Below are positions 54,780 through 62,859 of a DNA stretch of 64,000 bases, in pieces. The translations under genes were made by a program, and so were the position numbers. Under the pieces are notes generated by a model. The model did not search any database and was not told the origin of the DNA. It worked only from the letters and a program-made list of their open reading frames with translations. This DNA is from Aeromonas dhakensis (lineage in GTDB: Bacteria; Pseudomonadota; Gammaproteobacteria; Enterobacterales; Aeromonadaceae), in assembly GCF_000820305.1 (NCBI RefSeq), contig NZ_CDBH01000060.1:1-64000 (forward strand), written 5' to 3'. Positions within the stretch are counted from its first letter, which is position 1; each line of letters starts with the position of its first letter.

Positions 54780-54829
54780 CCGATCGTGTGAATCAATCGA
54801 GCAAACCGATCGTGTGAACCGATCGTGCA
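54780..54829 (+). repeat. short direct repeats upstream of the racemase gene
   Basis: CCGATCGTGTGAA occurs at 54780 and 54806, and CCGATCGTG again at 54819, giving spacings of 26 and 13 bases. They lie just before the racemase ribosome site and could be operator half-sites. Confidence 0.5.
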
Positions 54830-54875
54830 CACCAGACAGAGGGCGGCGCGCATCATCGCACCGCCCCGTGAATAA

Positions 54876-54895
54876 AAAAGGCCCCGCAGGGCCAA
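54876..54895 (-). terminator. terminator of the first lysE-like gene
   Basis: Short GC stem (GGCCC with GGGCC) followed on the minus strand by TTTTTTATT, 37 bases past the stop. Confidence 0.65.
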
Positions 54896-54931
54896 CAAGA
54901 CAGCCGGTAAAGGCCCGGGCACAGGCCCGGA

Positions 54932-55522
54932 CTAAATCCAGATCATCAGCACGCAGGCCGCCGTGGCGATCCCCATGCCGAGATTGAAACGACGCCAGCC
55001 TCTGGCGGTGCGAATGAGCCGGCGAACCTGGGCACCGAACAGCACCCAGAAGGCCCCGGTATAGAGGCCGGTCACGAAGAAGATGCCGAGCACCCAGATG
55101 GCGGAGGGCCAGTAGGCCTCCCCCGCCAGGGTGAAACCGCTGATGGCGGAGAGCGCCATCATCCACGCCTTGGGGTTGAGCAGCTGCAGCATGGCCCCCT
55201 GATGGGCCGGGATCAGCGGCCGATTGCCCTCGGCCGGGCCGCTGGCGGTCGCCACCTTCCAGGCCAGCCAGAGCAGGTAGGCCGAGCCGATGAGCTTGAG
55301 CCCGTCGTGCAGCAGCGGCAGTTGCTCGAACATCACCCCCAGCCCCAGCGCCGTGGCCAGGATCATCAGATTGATCCCCCCCACCACCCCCACCAGCAGG
55401 GGCACGCTGCGGCGAAAGCCCTGGGCCGCACCGGCGCTGGTGAGCAGCATGTTGTTGGGGCCCGGCGTGCCGCAAGTGATGAGGGCAAAGCCCGCTAGGG
55501 GAAGCAACCAGTTCAGATCCAT
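54932..55522 (-). CDS. LysE/RhtB-family exporter, copy A
   Basis: 196 residues, six predicted helices. The N-terminus FALITCGTPGPNNMLLTSAG carries the family motif, and LNPKAWMMALSAISGF follows helix 3. These proteins export amino acids or homoserine lactones. AGAGG precedes the ATG. It lies 124 bases after a paralogue in the same direction and ahead of the racemase gene, suggesting an amino-acid efflux locus. Confidence 0.9.
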   Translation of the reverse strand: MDLNWLLPLAGFALITCGTPGPNNMLLTSAGAAQGFRRSVPLLVGVVGGINLMILATALGLGVMFEQLPLLHDGLKLIGSAYLLWLAWKVATASGPAEGNRPLIPAHQGAMLQLLNPKAWMMALSAISGFTLAGEAYWPSAIWVLGIFFVTGLYTGAFWVLFGAQVRRLIRTARGWRRFNLGMGIATAACVLMIWI

Positions 55523-55646
55523 CTCAACCTCTTGATGATGCAGGGCGCCGACTCGGCGACAAGCCTTCTAATATGCAGAGCCGGTGCCCGTCAGACAAGG
55601 CCGCAAATGCACTTTCTTCGCATCTTTATGCGGCTTCTGGCAAGGC

Positions 55647-56243
55647 TCAGTACCAGAGCATCACCACGCAGAGCGCAGTCAGCGCCCCTAGGCTGCCGTT
55701 GAGCCGGCGCCAGCCCCGATCCGTGCTGATCCAGTTGCTGAGCTGATGGCCGAACAGCACCCAGACGAAGCAGACCGGCAGCGCCACCAGCACGAACATG
55801 GCCATCACCGCGAACTGGCTCGGCCAGTAGCTGGCACCGGGCAGGCTGAACAGACTGATGGCGGAGATCCCCATCATCCAGGCCTTGGGGTTGAGGAACT
55901 GGAAGCCCAGCCCCTCCAGCAGGGTCAGCGGACGGGCGCGCCGGGCCGGATCACCGGGAGCGCCGGCCACCGCGATGCGCCATGCCAGCCACAGCAGATA
56001 AAGGCTGCCGAAGATCTGCAGGCCGAGACGCAGCAGCGGCCAGCGCTCGAACAGGGGGTAGAGCCCCAGCGCCAGCACCATCTGCAGCACCGGCTGGCCC
56101 ACCGCCACCCCGATCAGATGAGGCAGGGTGCGGCGCACCCCGAAGTTGGCGCCGGAGGCGGTCAGCATGAGGTTGTTGGGGCCCGGCGTGCCACAGGTGA
56201 GCACCGCAAAGCCAAACAGGGTGGCATACCATTCGATCGTCAT
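55647..56243 (-). CDS. LysE/RhtB-family exporter, copy B
   Basis: 198 residues, six helices. FAVLTCGTPGPNNLMLTASG and LNPKAWMMGISAISLF match copy A closely, so the two are paralogues from a local duplication. AGGAG precedes the ATG. It diverges from the MocR gene across the palindrome at 56264-56285, which probably controls it. Confidence 0.9.
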   Translation of the reverse strand: MTIEWYATLFGFAVLTCGTPGPNNLMLTASGANFGVRRTLPHLIGVAVGQPVLQMVLALGLYPLFERWPLLRLGLQIFGSLYLLWLAWRIAVAGAPGDPARRARPLTLLEGLGFQFLNPKAWMMGISAISLFSLPGASYWPSQFAVMAMFVLVALPVCFVWVLFGHQLSNWISTDRGWRRLNGSLGALTALCVVMLWY

Positions 56244-56263
56244 CTTTGTACTCCTGAACTGCG

Positions 56264-56285
56264 CACATTGTATCGATACAATGTG
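56264..56285. promoter_or_regulatory. 22-bp perfect palindrome, likely MocR operator
   Basis: CACATTGTATC followed by its exact complement. It lies in the divergent region between the LysE gene (start 56243) and the MocR gene (start 56361). A related GATACATT half-site follows at 56329. MocR operators often contain ATTGTAT-like halves. Confidence 0.65.
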
Positions 56286-56360
56286 CTGTTTTTGATTGTT
56301 ATCGGGTTCAAAATCACGCTATATTGCCGATACATTTCGATCAATGGATTTATTGTCACC

Positions 56361-57737
56361 ATGACAATCTGGACCCCAGACCTCACCCCCTTCGCCGGCC
56401 CGCTCTACCTCAAGCTGGTGAAGGCCATCGAGCAGGCCATTCAGGACGGCTCTCTGCCGGCCCAGACCCGGCTGCCCACCCACAGGGCGCTGGCGGACAG
56501 GCTGGGGGTCACCGTCGGCACCGTCACCCGCGCCTATGGCGAGGCGGAGCGGCGCGGGCTGCTGGCCGCCCGGGTCGGCCATGGCACCTGGGTCAAGGGG
56601 GAGAATGAGGATCCGGCCAACGCCTGGGTGATCCGCAAGGAGGAGGGGCACCGCATCGAGTTGTGGCAGAACCTGCCGGTGCAGCTGGATCGAGCCGCCA
56701 TCATCCGGCCCATGCTGGCGGAAGTCGCGGACGGGGATCTCAACGCCCTGCTCGGTTATGACAAGGAGGCGGGCCAGCCCAGCCAGCGCCAGCTCTTTAT
56801 CGACTGGCTGACCGAGCAAGGGGTGGCGGGCTGCGAGGAGTATCTGCTGTTCAGCCACGGCGCCCAGCACGGCATCATGCTCTCCCTGCTGGCCACCGGC
56901 TGCGTGGGGGAGACCCTGTTCTGCGAAGGGCTCAGCTACCCCGGCATGCTGGGCAATGCCCGCCAGCTGAAGAATCAGGTGGTGGGGCTGGCGATGGACG
57001 AGGAGGGGCTGCTGCCCGACGCGCTGGAGGCAGCCTGCCGCACCCGCCGCGCCAAGCTGCTCTACCTCACCCCCACCCTGCAGAATCCCACCACCGCCAC
57101 CATGAGCCTGGCGCGGCGCGAGGCCATCATCGCCATCGCCCGCCGTCACGACCTGCTGATCATCGAGGACGATGTCAACGGCCTGCTGCCCCAGCAGCCG
57201 GTGACGCCGCTGGTCAACCTGGCGCCGGAGCGGGTCATCTATCTGGGCAGCCTGGCCAAGATCGCCTGCGGTGGCCTGCGGGTCGGCTTCGTGCTGACCC
57301 CGCCCCACTTGCGCGGCGCCTTCGCCCAGGCGATGCGGCTGTCGAGCTGGATGGTGAGCCCGCTGCTCATCGAGCTGGCCTGCAAGCTGGTGAGCCAGCG
57401 CCAGATCATGCCTCTTGTAGAGCAGCAACGGCAGATCCTGGCACGTCGCGGCGAGCTGCTGCGCCACCTGTTGCCGGAGGCCTGCTGGCAGGCGGGCTCC
57501 ATGCACGCCTGGCTGCCGCTGCCCGAGCCCTGGCGCAGCCAGGAGTTTGCCGAGGCCGCCAACGCCCTTGACGTCGGGGTGGCCAGCGGGGAACACTTCG
57601 CCGCTGGCCAGTTCGCAGCGCCGCAGGGGGTGCGGCTGAGCCTGAGCCAGCCGGCCACCGACGCCCGCGTCGCCGAGGCGCTGGAGCGGCTCGCTGGCCT
57701 GCTGCGCACCGCGCCGCCCACCAATACCCTGCTATAG
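56361..57737 (+). CDS. MocR-type regulator (GntR HTH + aminotransferase domain)
   Basis: 458 residues. A winged-helix GntR domain (~10-75: LPTHRALADRLGVTVGTVTR, AYGEAERRGLLAARVGHGTW) is fused to a fold-type I aminotransferase domain (~110-450). The PLP lysine is in YLGSLAKIACGGLRVG; LYLTPTLQNPTTATMS is the usual active-site stretch. Such regulators sense PLP-linked amino acids. It is divergent from the LysE exporter, its probable target. An earlier in-frame ATG would reach back through the operator; the ATG at 56361 fits the family. Confidence 0.9.
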   Translation: MTIWTPDLTPFAGPLYLKLVKAIEQAIQDGSLPAQTRLPTHRALADRLGVTVGTVTRAYGEAERRGLLAARVGHGTWVKGENEDPANAWVIRKEEGHRIELWQNLPVQLDRAAIIRPMLAEVADGDLNALLGYDKEAGQPSQRQLFIDWLTEQGVAGCEEYLLFSHGAQHGIMLSLLATGCVGETLFCEGLSYPGMLGNARQLKNQVVGLAMDEEGLLPDALEAACRTRRAKLLYLTPTLQNPTTATMSLARREAIIAIARRHDLLIIEDDVNGLLPQQPVTPLVNLAPERVIYLGSLAKIACGGLRVGFVLTPPHLRGAFAQAMRLSSWMVSPLLIELACKLVSQRQIMPLVEQQRQILARRGELLRHLLPEACWQAGSMHAWLPLPEPWRSQEFAEAANALDVGVASGEHFAAGQFAAPQGVRLSLSQPATDARVAEALERLAGLLRTAPPTNTLL

Positions 57738-57779
57738 TCAGCCCCGGCCCAGCCCATCCGTGCGCTCAAAGGAGAGCCC

Positions 57780-58244
57780 ATGCACCCGACCCGCGCCCCG
57801 CTTTTGCTCCTCACCCTGCTGCTGGGGGGCTGCGCCTCCCCCGCTCATCAACAGCTGGGGGCGGCGCTGAGCGGGCTGGAGGGGGAGTTGCAGCGGCTGG
57901 AGGAGGAGCTGGCGGCCATGAACGGCCTCCATTACCAGAAGGCGATTGACGCTCCCTTGAGCCTGCGCCGCCGGCTGACCACCCCCGTCCCCACGGCACA
58001 AGGACTGCTACCCAGCCGCAGCATGCTGACAGACGGCCCCCTGCTGCGCTACGACTACCAACTGCCGGCCGGCATGGCCAGCCTGCCCCTCACCGAGCCC
58101 TGCCTGCGCTACGAATTCGAGCTGCGCCACCTGGGCCGCCTCGGCCAGCTCGCCCTGCACTGGCAGGGGGCGGCGGGCTCGGGAGAACAACTGATCCAGC
58201 AGCGCGACTGCCCCTTTTCGGCCAAGGGGCCCGGCCTGCAGTAG
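57780..58244 (+). CDS. lipoprotein of the envelope cluster
   Basis: 154 residues. Signal with lipobox LLGGC followed by ASPA, so probably sorted to the outer membrane. A coiled-coil helix (LGAALSGLEGELQRLEEELA) is followed by a beta-rich part with two cysteines (TEPCLRYEFEL, QQRDCPFSA). AAGGAGAG sits a few bases before the ATG. It starts a run of three exported proteins (57780-61135). No family recognised. Confidence 0.68.
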   Translation: MHPTRAPLLLLTLLLGGCASPAHQQLGAALSGLEGELQRLEEELAAMNGLHYQKAIDAPLSLRRRLTTPVPTAQGLLPSRSMLTDGPLLRYDYQLPAGMASLPLTEPCLRYEFELRHLGRLGQLALHWQGAAGSGEQLIQQRDCPFSAKGPGLQ

Positions 58245-58337
58245 GCCAGCCGCCGGCCGACCTGCCCCTATGGTCAGTTGAAAGGGGTGAAGGCATCTTG
58301 TAGCGTGCCAGCATCCCGACTCCTGCTGGAAGCGCCC

Positions 58338-60383
58338 ATGAAACTGACTCCCCTGTGGCTGGCCCTCTGCAGCCTGCCCGCCCTGGCCTGCGGCCCGGAT
58401 GGCTGCGAGACGCCGCTCACCCTGCAACTGACCGCCGCCCAGTGCCACCTGAACGGGTTGCCGTTCCTCTCCCCCGACAACGATACCCGCACCAACCTGG
58501 CGCTGCTGCTGGCCGATGAGCAGGCCTTCTCGCTGCCCAAGGCGCCGCTGCCGCTCCCCTTCGCCATCGAGGAGCTGCTCAACCCGGCCCTGCTCAACCC
58601 GACCCCCGCCGGGCCGGATCCCCTGCTGGCGCTGGCCGCCGGTCTTGGCATCGAGCAGCGCACCACCCAGGCCGCCCTGGAGCGGGCCGCCGGCTGGAGC
58701 GAGGGGCGCTGCATCAGCAACAACCCGGTCGCGGCCGAAGCCTTCCTGCAGGCGCTGGTCGACACCCCGGCGTTGGGTGCCGACGAGCGTAGCCAGCTGG
58801 CCCGCCAGCGGCTGGCCATGCTGGGCCAGTGCGCCCAGCAGGTCGAAACGGCGCCAGAAGCCAAGGCCGCGCCGCTGTCGGCCGCCGGCCAGGGCTTTGC
58901 CGACTACCTGGCCGCCAGCCGACTCTTCTATCAGGGGGAGTTCGCGCAGGCCGATGTGCAATTTGCCGCCCTCGCCGGGCAGGATCAGCCCTGGCTGAAA
59001 GAGACGGCGGACTACATGCGGATCCGGGTCGCCCTCAACCAGTCACAGCAAAGCGCCTTCGATGACTGGGGCACCCTGGATCGCAACCAGATTGACCAGG
59101 CCGCCGTGCAGCGCGCCGAGCAGTTCATCGCCGACTATCACAGCCACTACCCAGAGGGGCGCTATCTCGACTCCGCCAACGGGCTGCTGCGCCGGCTCGC
59201 CTGGTTCAAGGGGGACGATGCGGCGCTGGCCGGCCTGTTCCAGCAGGCGAGCCGCCAGCCGGGCAACCCGGAGCTGCTCAACGAAATAGACCTCAAGCTG
59301 CTGATGCAGCCCGGTTTCACCGGCTCAGCCGCCATGCCGCAGCTGACCCTGGTGCAGGATCTGCGCAGGCTGCGGCTGCACGAGAGCTGGGACGAGTGGC
59401 AGCCGCTGCAAAGCGGCGAGCTGGCGCAGCAGAGCGCCCAGTTTGCCGGCAACCCGGCCTGGCTCGCCTACCTGCAGCAGGCCGAGCGTTATTATCTGGC
59501 CAAGGATTATGCTGCCGTCATCGCCGCCGCTCCCGCCCTCGGCAAGGGGCCTCTCGACAACCTGGCCTTCAGCCAGCAAGTGCTCAAGGGCATGGCGCTG
59601 GCGGCCAGTCAGGCACTGCCCGAGGCGGAGCAGCAGTGGCGCGCCCTGCTCGCCAGCCAGCCCACCCCCTTGCAGGATCAGCTGCTGCAGCTGGCGCTGG
59701 CCATGACCCTGGAGCGAGCCGGCCGGCTGGAACAGGTGTTCGCCAAGGAGAGCCCCATCCAGAGCGATCACTACCGCATTCCGCTGTTGGAGTACGTGGC
59801 GCCGGCCCCGCTGCTGCGCCGCATGGTGCAGGATGAGCAGGCCTCCGACCCCCTGCGCCAGCGGGCCGGCCACACCCTGCGCTACAAGCAGCTGACCCAC
59901 GGCGACTACCGGGGCTTCCTGCAGGATCTGGCGCTGGCCCCGCTGGCCGCCCCGTTCGACTGGCAAGGGAGCCTGGAGTATCAATGCCCGGCGCTCACCG
60001 CGGTGGTCACCACCCTGGCGGACAACCCCAGCTCCCCCAAGGCGCTCAACTGCCTCGGCGAGTTCTTCCTGAGCAAGGGACTGGACTGGGATCCGCTCCT
60101 GCAGCGGCCGGGGGCCGACACCCTGGCGGGCAGCCGGGATCTGTTTGCCGGTCAGCAGCGCAGCCGGCTCGACTGGTATCAACAGGTGATCGCCAACCCC
60201 AAGGCCGCCAAGGAAGATAAGGCCTACGCCCTCTATCGCGCCATCAACTGCTATGCCCCGAGCGGCAACAACAGCTGCGGCAGCCAGGAAATCCCCATCA
60301 GCCAACGCAAAGGCTGGTTCAACACCCTCAAACGCCAGTACGGAACGAGCCAGTGGGCCAAACAGCTCAAATATTACTGGTGA
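58338..60383 (+). CDS. large exported helical-repeat protein
   Basis: 681 residues. Signal peptide KLTPLWLALCSLPALACG, then a long run of helical repeats resembling TPR/Sel1 (for example YLAASRLFYQGEFAQADVQF, YYLAKDYAAVIAAAPALGKG). Paired cysteines occur at the start (LACGPDGCETPL) and end (NCYAPSGNNSCGSQE). It is probably a periplasmic scaffold. The next gene overlaps its stop or begins 30 bases inside it, so they are translated together. Function unknown. Confidence 0.7.
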   Translation: MKLTPLWLALCSLPALACGPDGCETPLTLQLTAAQCHLNGLPFLSPDNDTRTNLALLLADEQAFSLPKAPLPLPFAIEELLNPALLNPTPAGPDPLLALAAGLGIEQRTTQAALERAAGWSEGRCISNNPVAAEAFLQALVDTPALGADERSQLARQRLAMLGQCAQQVETAPEAKAAPLSAAGQGFADYLAASRLFYQGEFAQADVQFAALAGQDQPWLKETADYMRIRVALNQSQQSAFDDWGTLDRNQIDQAAVQRAEQFIADYHSHYPEGRYLDSANGLLRRLAWFKGDDAALAGLFQQASRQPGNPELLNEIDLKLLMQPGFTGSAAMPQLTLVQDLRRLRLHESWDEWQPLQSGELAQQSAQFAGNPAWLAYLQQAERYYLAKDYAAVIAAAPALGKGPLDNLAFSQQVLKGMALAASQALPEAEQQWRALLASQPTPLQDQLLQLALAMTLERAGRLEQVFAKESPIQSDHYRIPLLEYVAPAPLLRRMVQDEQASDPLRQRAGHTLRYKQLTHGDYRGFLQDLALAPLAAPFDWQGSLEYQCPALTAVVTTLADNPSSPKALNCLGEFFLSKGLDWDPLLQRPGADTLAGSRDLFAGQQRSRLDWYQQVIANPKAAKEDKAYALYRAINCYAPSGNNSCGSQEIPISQRKGWFNTLKRQYGTSQWAKQLKYYW

Positions 60384-61135
60384 TGCTGGCGCTGCTGAGC
60401 GCCGAGGCCAGCGCCGCCGTCGAGGCGAGCCACTACCGCCAGTTCTGGCTGTGGGCCGGGGTCAGGCCCCAGCCGGTGCTGCAGCAGGCCCAGCGGCTCT
60501 ATCTGCATCAGGGGGAGATAGGCCCCCTCGATGCGCGCCAGCCCGTGCGTTTTCAGGGGCAGGGCATAGCGCCGAGCAAGCTGCCGGTAAAGGAGCTCTG
60601 GCTCGCCTATCGGGTGGAGCGGCTCGACTGGGATGAGGCCCTGCTCAAGAGCCTGACCAACCAGCTGGCATCCTGGCAGCTCAAGGGCAATGAGGTGCGC
60701 GGCGTCCAGATTGATTTTGATGCCCGCACCCACCGGCTGGCGGACTATGGCGACTTCCTGCGCAAACTGCGCAGCCAGCTGCCCGCCGGCTGCGCCATCA
60801 GCATCACAGGCCTGCTGGACTGGACCCGCACCGGCGATGTGGCGACCCTCAACGCCCTCGCCGGCACGGTCGACGAGCTGGTGGTGCAGACCTACCGTGG
60901 CCGCCGCACCGAACCCGGCTACGCGCGCTACCTGCAGGCGCTGACGCGGCTGACCCTCCCCTTCAAGGTGGGGCTGGTGCAGGGAGGCGAATGGGATCAA
61001 ACGTGGGAAAGCAGGCTGGCCGACGAGGCGGCCTATGGCGGCGTGGTGGTGTTTCTTGTCAATCCGGCGCCCTCCCCCCACCGCAGTGAGCTCGGACGAG
61101 GGGTTGACCGGCACGGCACCTCTGTAACAGAGTAA
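60353..61135 (+). CDS. DUF3142-family exported protein
   Basis: 260 residues. GTG at 60353 gives a full signal peptide (QILLVMLALLSAEASA); the later ATG at 60383, overlapping the upstream stop, would leave a very short one. The DUF3142 core shows VRGVQIDFDARTHRLADYGD, a glycosyl-hydrolase-like TIM-barrel motif with acidic residues, and ISITGLLDWTRTG, ELVVQTYRGR. It may bind or cut a glycan, but the substrate is unknown. It is the third member of the envelope cluster. Confidence 0.75.
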   Translation: MGQTAQILLVMLALLSAEASAAVEASHYRQFWLWAGVRPQPVLQQAQRLYLHQGEIGPLDARQPVRFQGQGIAPSKLPVKELWLAYRVERLDWDEALLKSLTNQLASWQLKGNEVRGVQIDFDARTHRLADYGDFLRKLRSQLPAGCAISITGLLDWTRTGDVATLNALAGTVDELVVQTYRGRRTEPGYARYLQALTRLTLPFKVGLVQGGEWDQTWESRLADEAAYGGVVVFLVNPAPSPHRSELGRGVDRHGTSVTE

Positions 61136-61202
61136 TAGCTCTTTTTGACTCCATCACATGCCATACTTGTTCCGATCCTGAACCGGCCAAGGAGTGCCAA
61201 GG

Positions 61203-62828
61203 ATGCAGATCCTCCTGATCGAAGACGACACCATGCTCAGCACGGCGCTCTCCCAGGGGCTGAGCCAGCAGGGCATAGCATCAACCCAGCTGACCCACTG
61301 CAAGGAGCTGGCAACCCTGCCAACCCTGCTGCGCCAGCAGTCGTTCGACGCCATCATCTGCCACCAGAGCCATCACCAGGACCTGGAGGGAGTGCGCATG
61401 CTGCAGGAGGCTCACTATCTGGGGCTACTGGAGCCGGGCTGCGTACTGTTGTTGCTCAATGCAGACCCGGAGCCACTCCACTATCCCCCCTCGGATCTCT
61501 ACTTTTCGCTGCAGCTGACCATCCCCTTTACCCAGGAGCAACTGACCACCCGCCTGCACGAGCTGGTACAGCTGACCGGGCTGACCCGGGCCCTGCCGGC
61601 CCCGATGCGGCTCAGGGAGTGGCAACTGAGCTGTGCCCTGTGCGAGGACCTGCTCTATGAGCAGCAGAAGTATCGGGAGCTGGGACAACAGCTGGACCGG
61701 AGCAAGGGCTACATGCTGCTGCAATGGCAGGATCACTTCCATGCCTCCCAGCACTACGCTGTCTGTACTACGGAATATGACGCCTGGTGGCCGCGCAAGG
61801 GATTGATCTACGCCCTGTTGGGACTCGGCAGGCTGGAGAGCGCGCGCAAGGATCTGGCCCGCAACCGGGAGCGGCTGCCGCCCGCCCTGCAGCTGGAGCT
61901 GGCGCTGGCCTGTCTGCTGCACGAGGGGCAGTGGGAGGCGGCCTGGGACGTGCTCGGCCATCTGCTGCAAAAAAACGCCTGGCAACCGGAGTGGCGTCAG
62001 GCGGCCATTCTGCTGGCACTGCTGATCAAGGATGAGGGCAAGGCGCTGGAGCAGGCCAATGCCCTCAGCCTGCGCTTCTTTGCCGATCACAAGCTGCGGG
62101 TATCCATCGAGAACTTCATCCTCAATGTCAGCCTGGCGGTACTCTGGCACTACCCGAGCGCCGCCAGGATCAGCTCACTGCAGCAGGAGTATCGCTACCT
62201 CAACCAGGCAGTCACCCTGCGGGCTCATGAGGACGCCCTGCTCAAGGCGCTGATGCTGAGCCTGGACTACCGCTTCGACGAGGCCCTGCTGCTGCTGGCC
62301 AAGCACCCGCCGGAGAGCGTGCGGGACAACCACCTCAACCAGCTGCTCGGCTTCGCCGTCAGCCAGTTCTGCGGCCTGCCCCACCACGCCAAACGCTACC
62401 TGACCCAGCTCGGCCAGTATCAGGCCAGGGTCGCCCCGGCCCCGCTGCTGCAACAGTTGTTCAAGCAGGTCGTCATCGACTTGACGAAACAACTGGAGCG
62501 GCGCGAGCTGCGGCTGACCTATCTGCGCCAGGAGCGGCAGCGGGCCAACGCGGCGGGCCAGCATCAGCTGGCCGTGCAGTATGCGCTGACGCTACAGGAG
62601 GAGTTCCCGGCCCTGCCTGGCGATGCCTGGCAGTTGCTGGAGCTGCTGCAACTGTGCTGGCCGGCCGGCATGGCAGCCCCCAGGGTGGCGCTGCTGGTAG
62701 ACCGGCTGGAGCGGCGTCTCAACCACAGCGCCTCCTTCATGGAGCATCATGCCAAGGAGTACCAGAAGACGCTGCTGCAGATCCGCTCACACCTCAATAC
62801 CCGCCTGCCCACCACGCCCCCCAACTAG
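61203..62828 (+). CDS. pseudo-receiver plus TPR-like protein
   Basis: 541 residues. Residues 1-120 follow the receiver fold of response regulators: acidic pocket IEDD is kept, but the phospho-acceptor Asp position is His54 (DAIICHQ) and the usual Lys is Ile107 (LTIPF). It therefore cannot be phosphorylated in the normal way. Residues ~160-541 are helical repeats resembling TPR (GLIYALLGLGRLESARKDLA, RLPPALQLELALACLLHEGQ). AAGGAG precedes the ATG at 61203. The layout recalls VieB of Vibrio cholerae, as an adaptor rather than a transcription factor. Confidence 0.78.
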   Translation: MQILLIEDDTMLSTALSQGLSQQGIASTQLTHCKELATLPTLLRQQSFDAIICHQSHHQDLEGVRMLQEAHYLGLLEPGCVLLLLNADPEPLHYPPSDLYFSLQLTIPFTQEQLTTRLHELVQLTGLTRALPAPMRLREWQLSCALCEDLLYEQQKYRELGQQLDRSKGYMLLQWQDHFHASQHYAVCTTEYDAWWPRKGLIYALLGLGRLESARKDLARNRERLPPALQLELALACLLHEGQWEAAWDVLGHLLQKNAWQPEWRQAAILLALLIKDEGKALEQANALSLRFFADHKLRVSIENFILNVSLAVLWHYPSAARISSLQQEYRYLNQAVTLRAHEDALLKALMLSLDYRFDEALLLLAKHPPESVRDNHLNQLLGFAVSQFCGLPHHAKRYLTQLGQYQARVAPAPLLQQLFKQVVIDLTKQLERRELRLTYLRQERQRANAAGQHQLAVQYALTLQEEFPALPGDAWQLLELLQLCWPAGMAAPRVALLVDRLERRLNHSASFMEHHAKEYQKTLLQIRSHLNTRLPTTPPN

Positions 62829-62859
62829 GCCCTCAGGCCCGGCCAGCGCCGGGCCGCTC

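Noticed and set aside
54069-55475. Fusion of a LysE-like and a racemase protein
   Set aside because: The N-terminal part is out of the LysE frame and low-complexity; both genes have their own starts and ribosome sites, with a terminator between.
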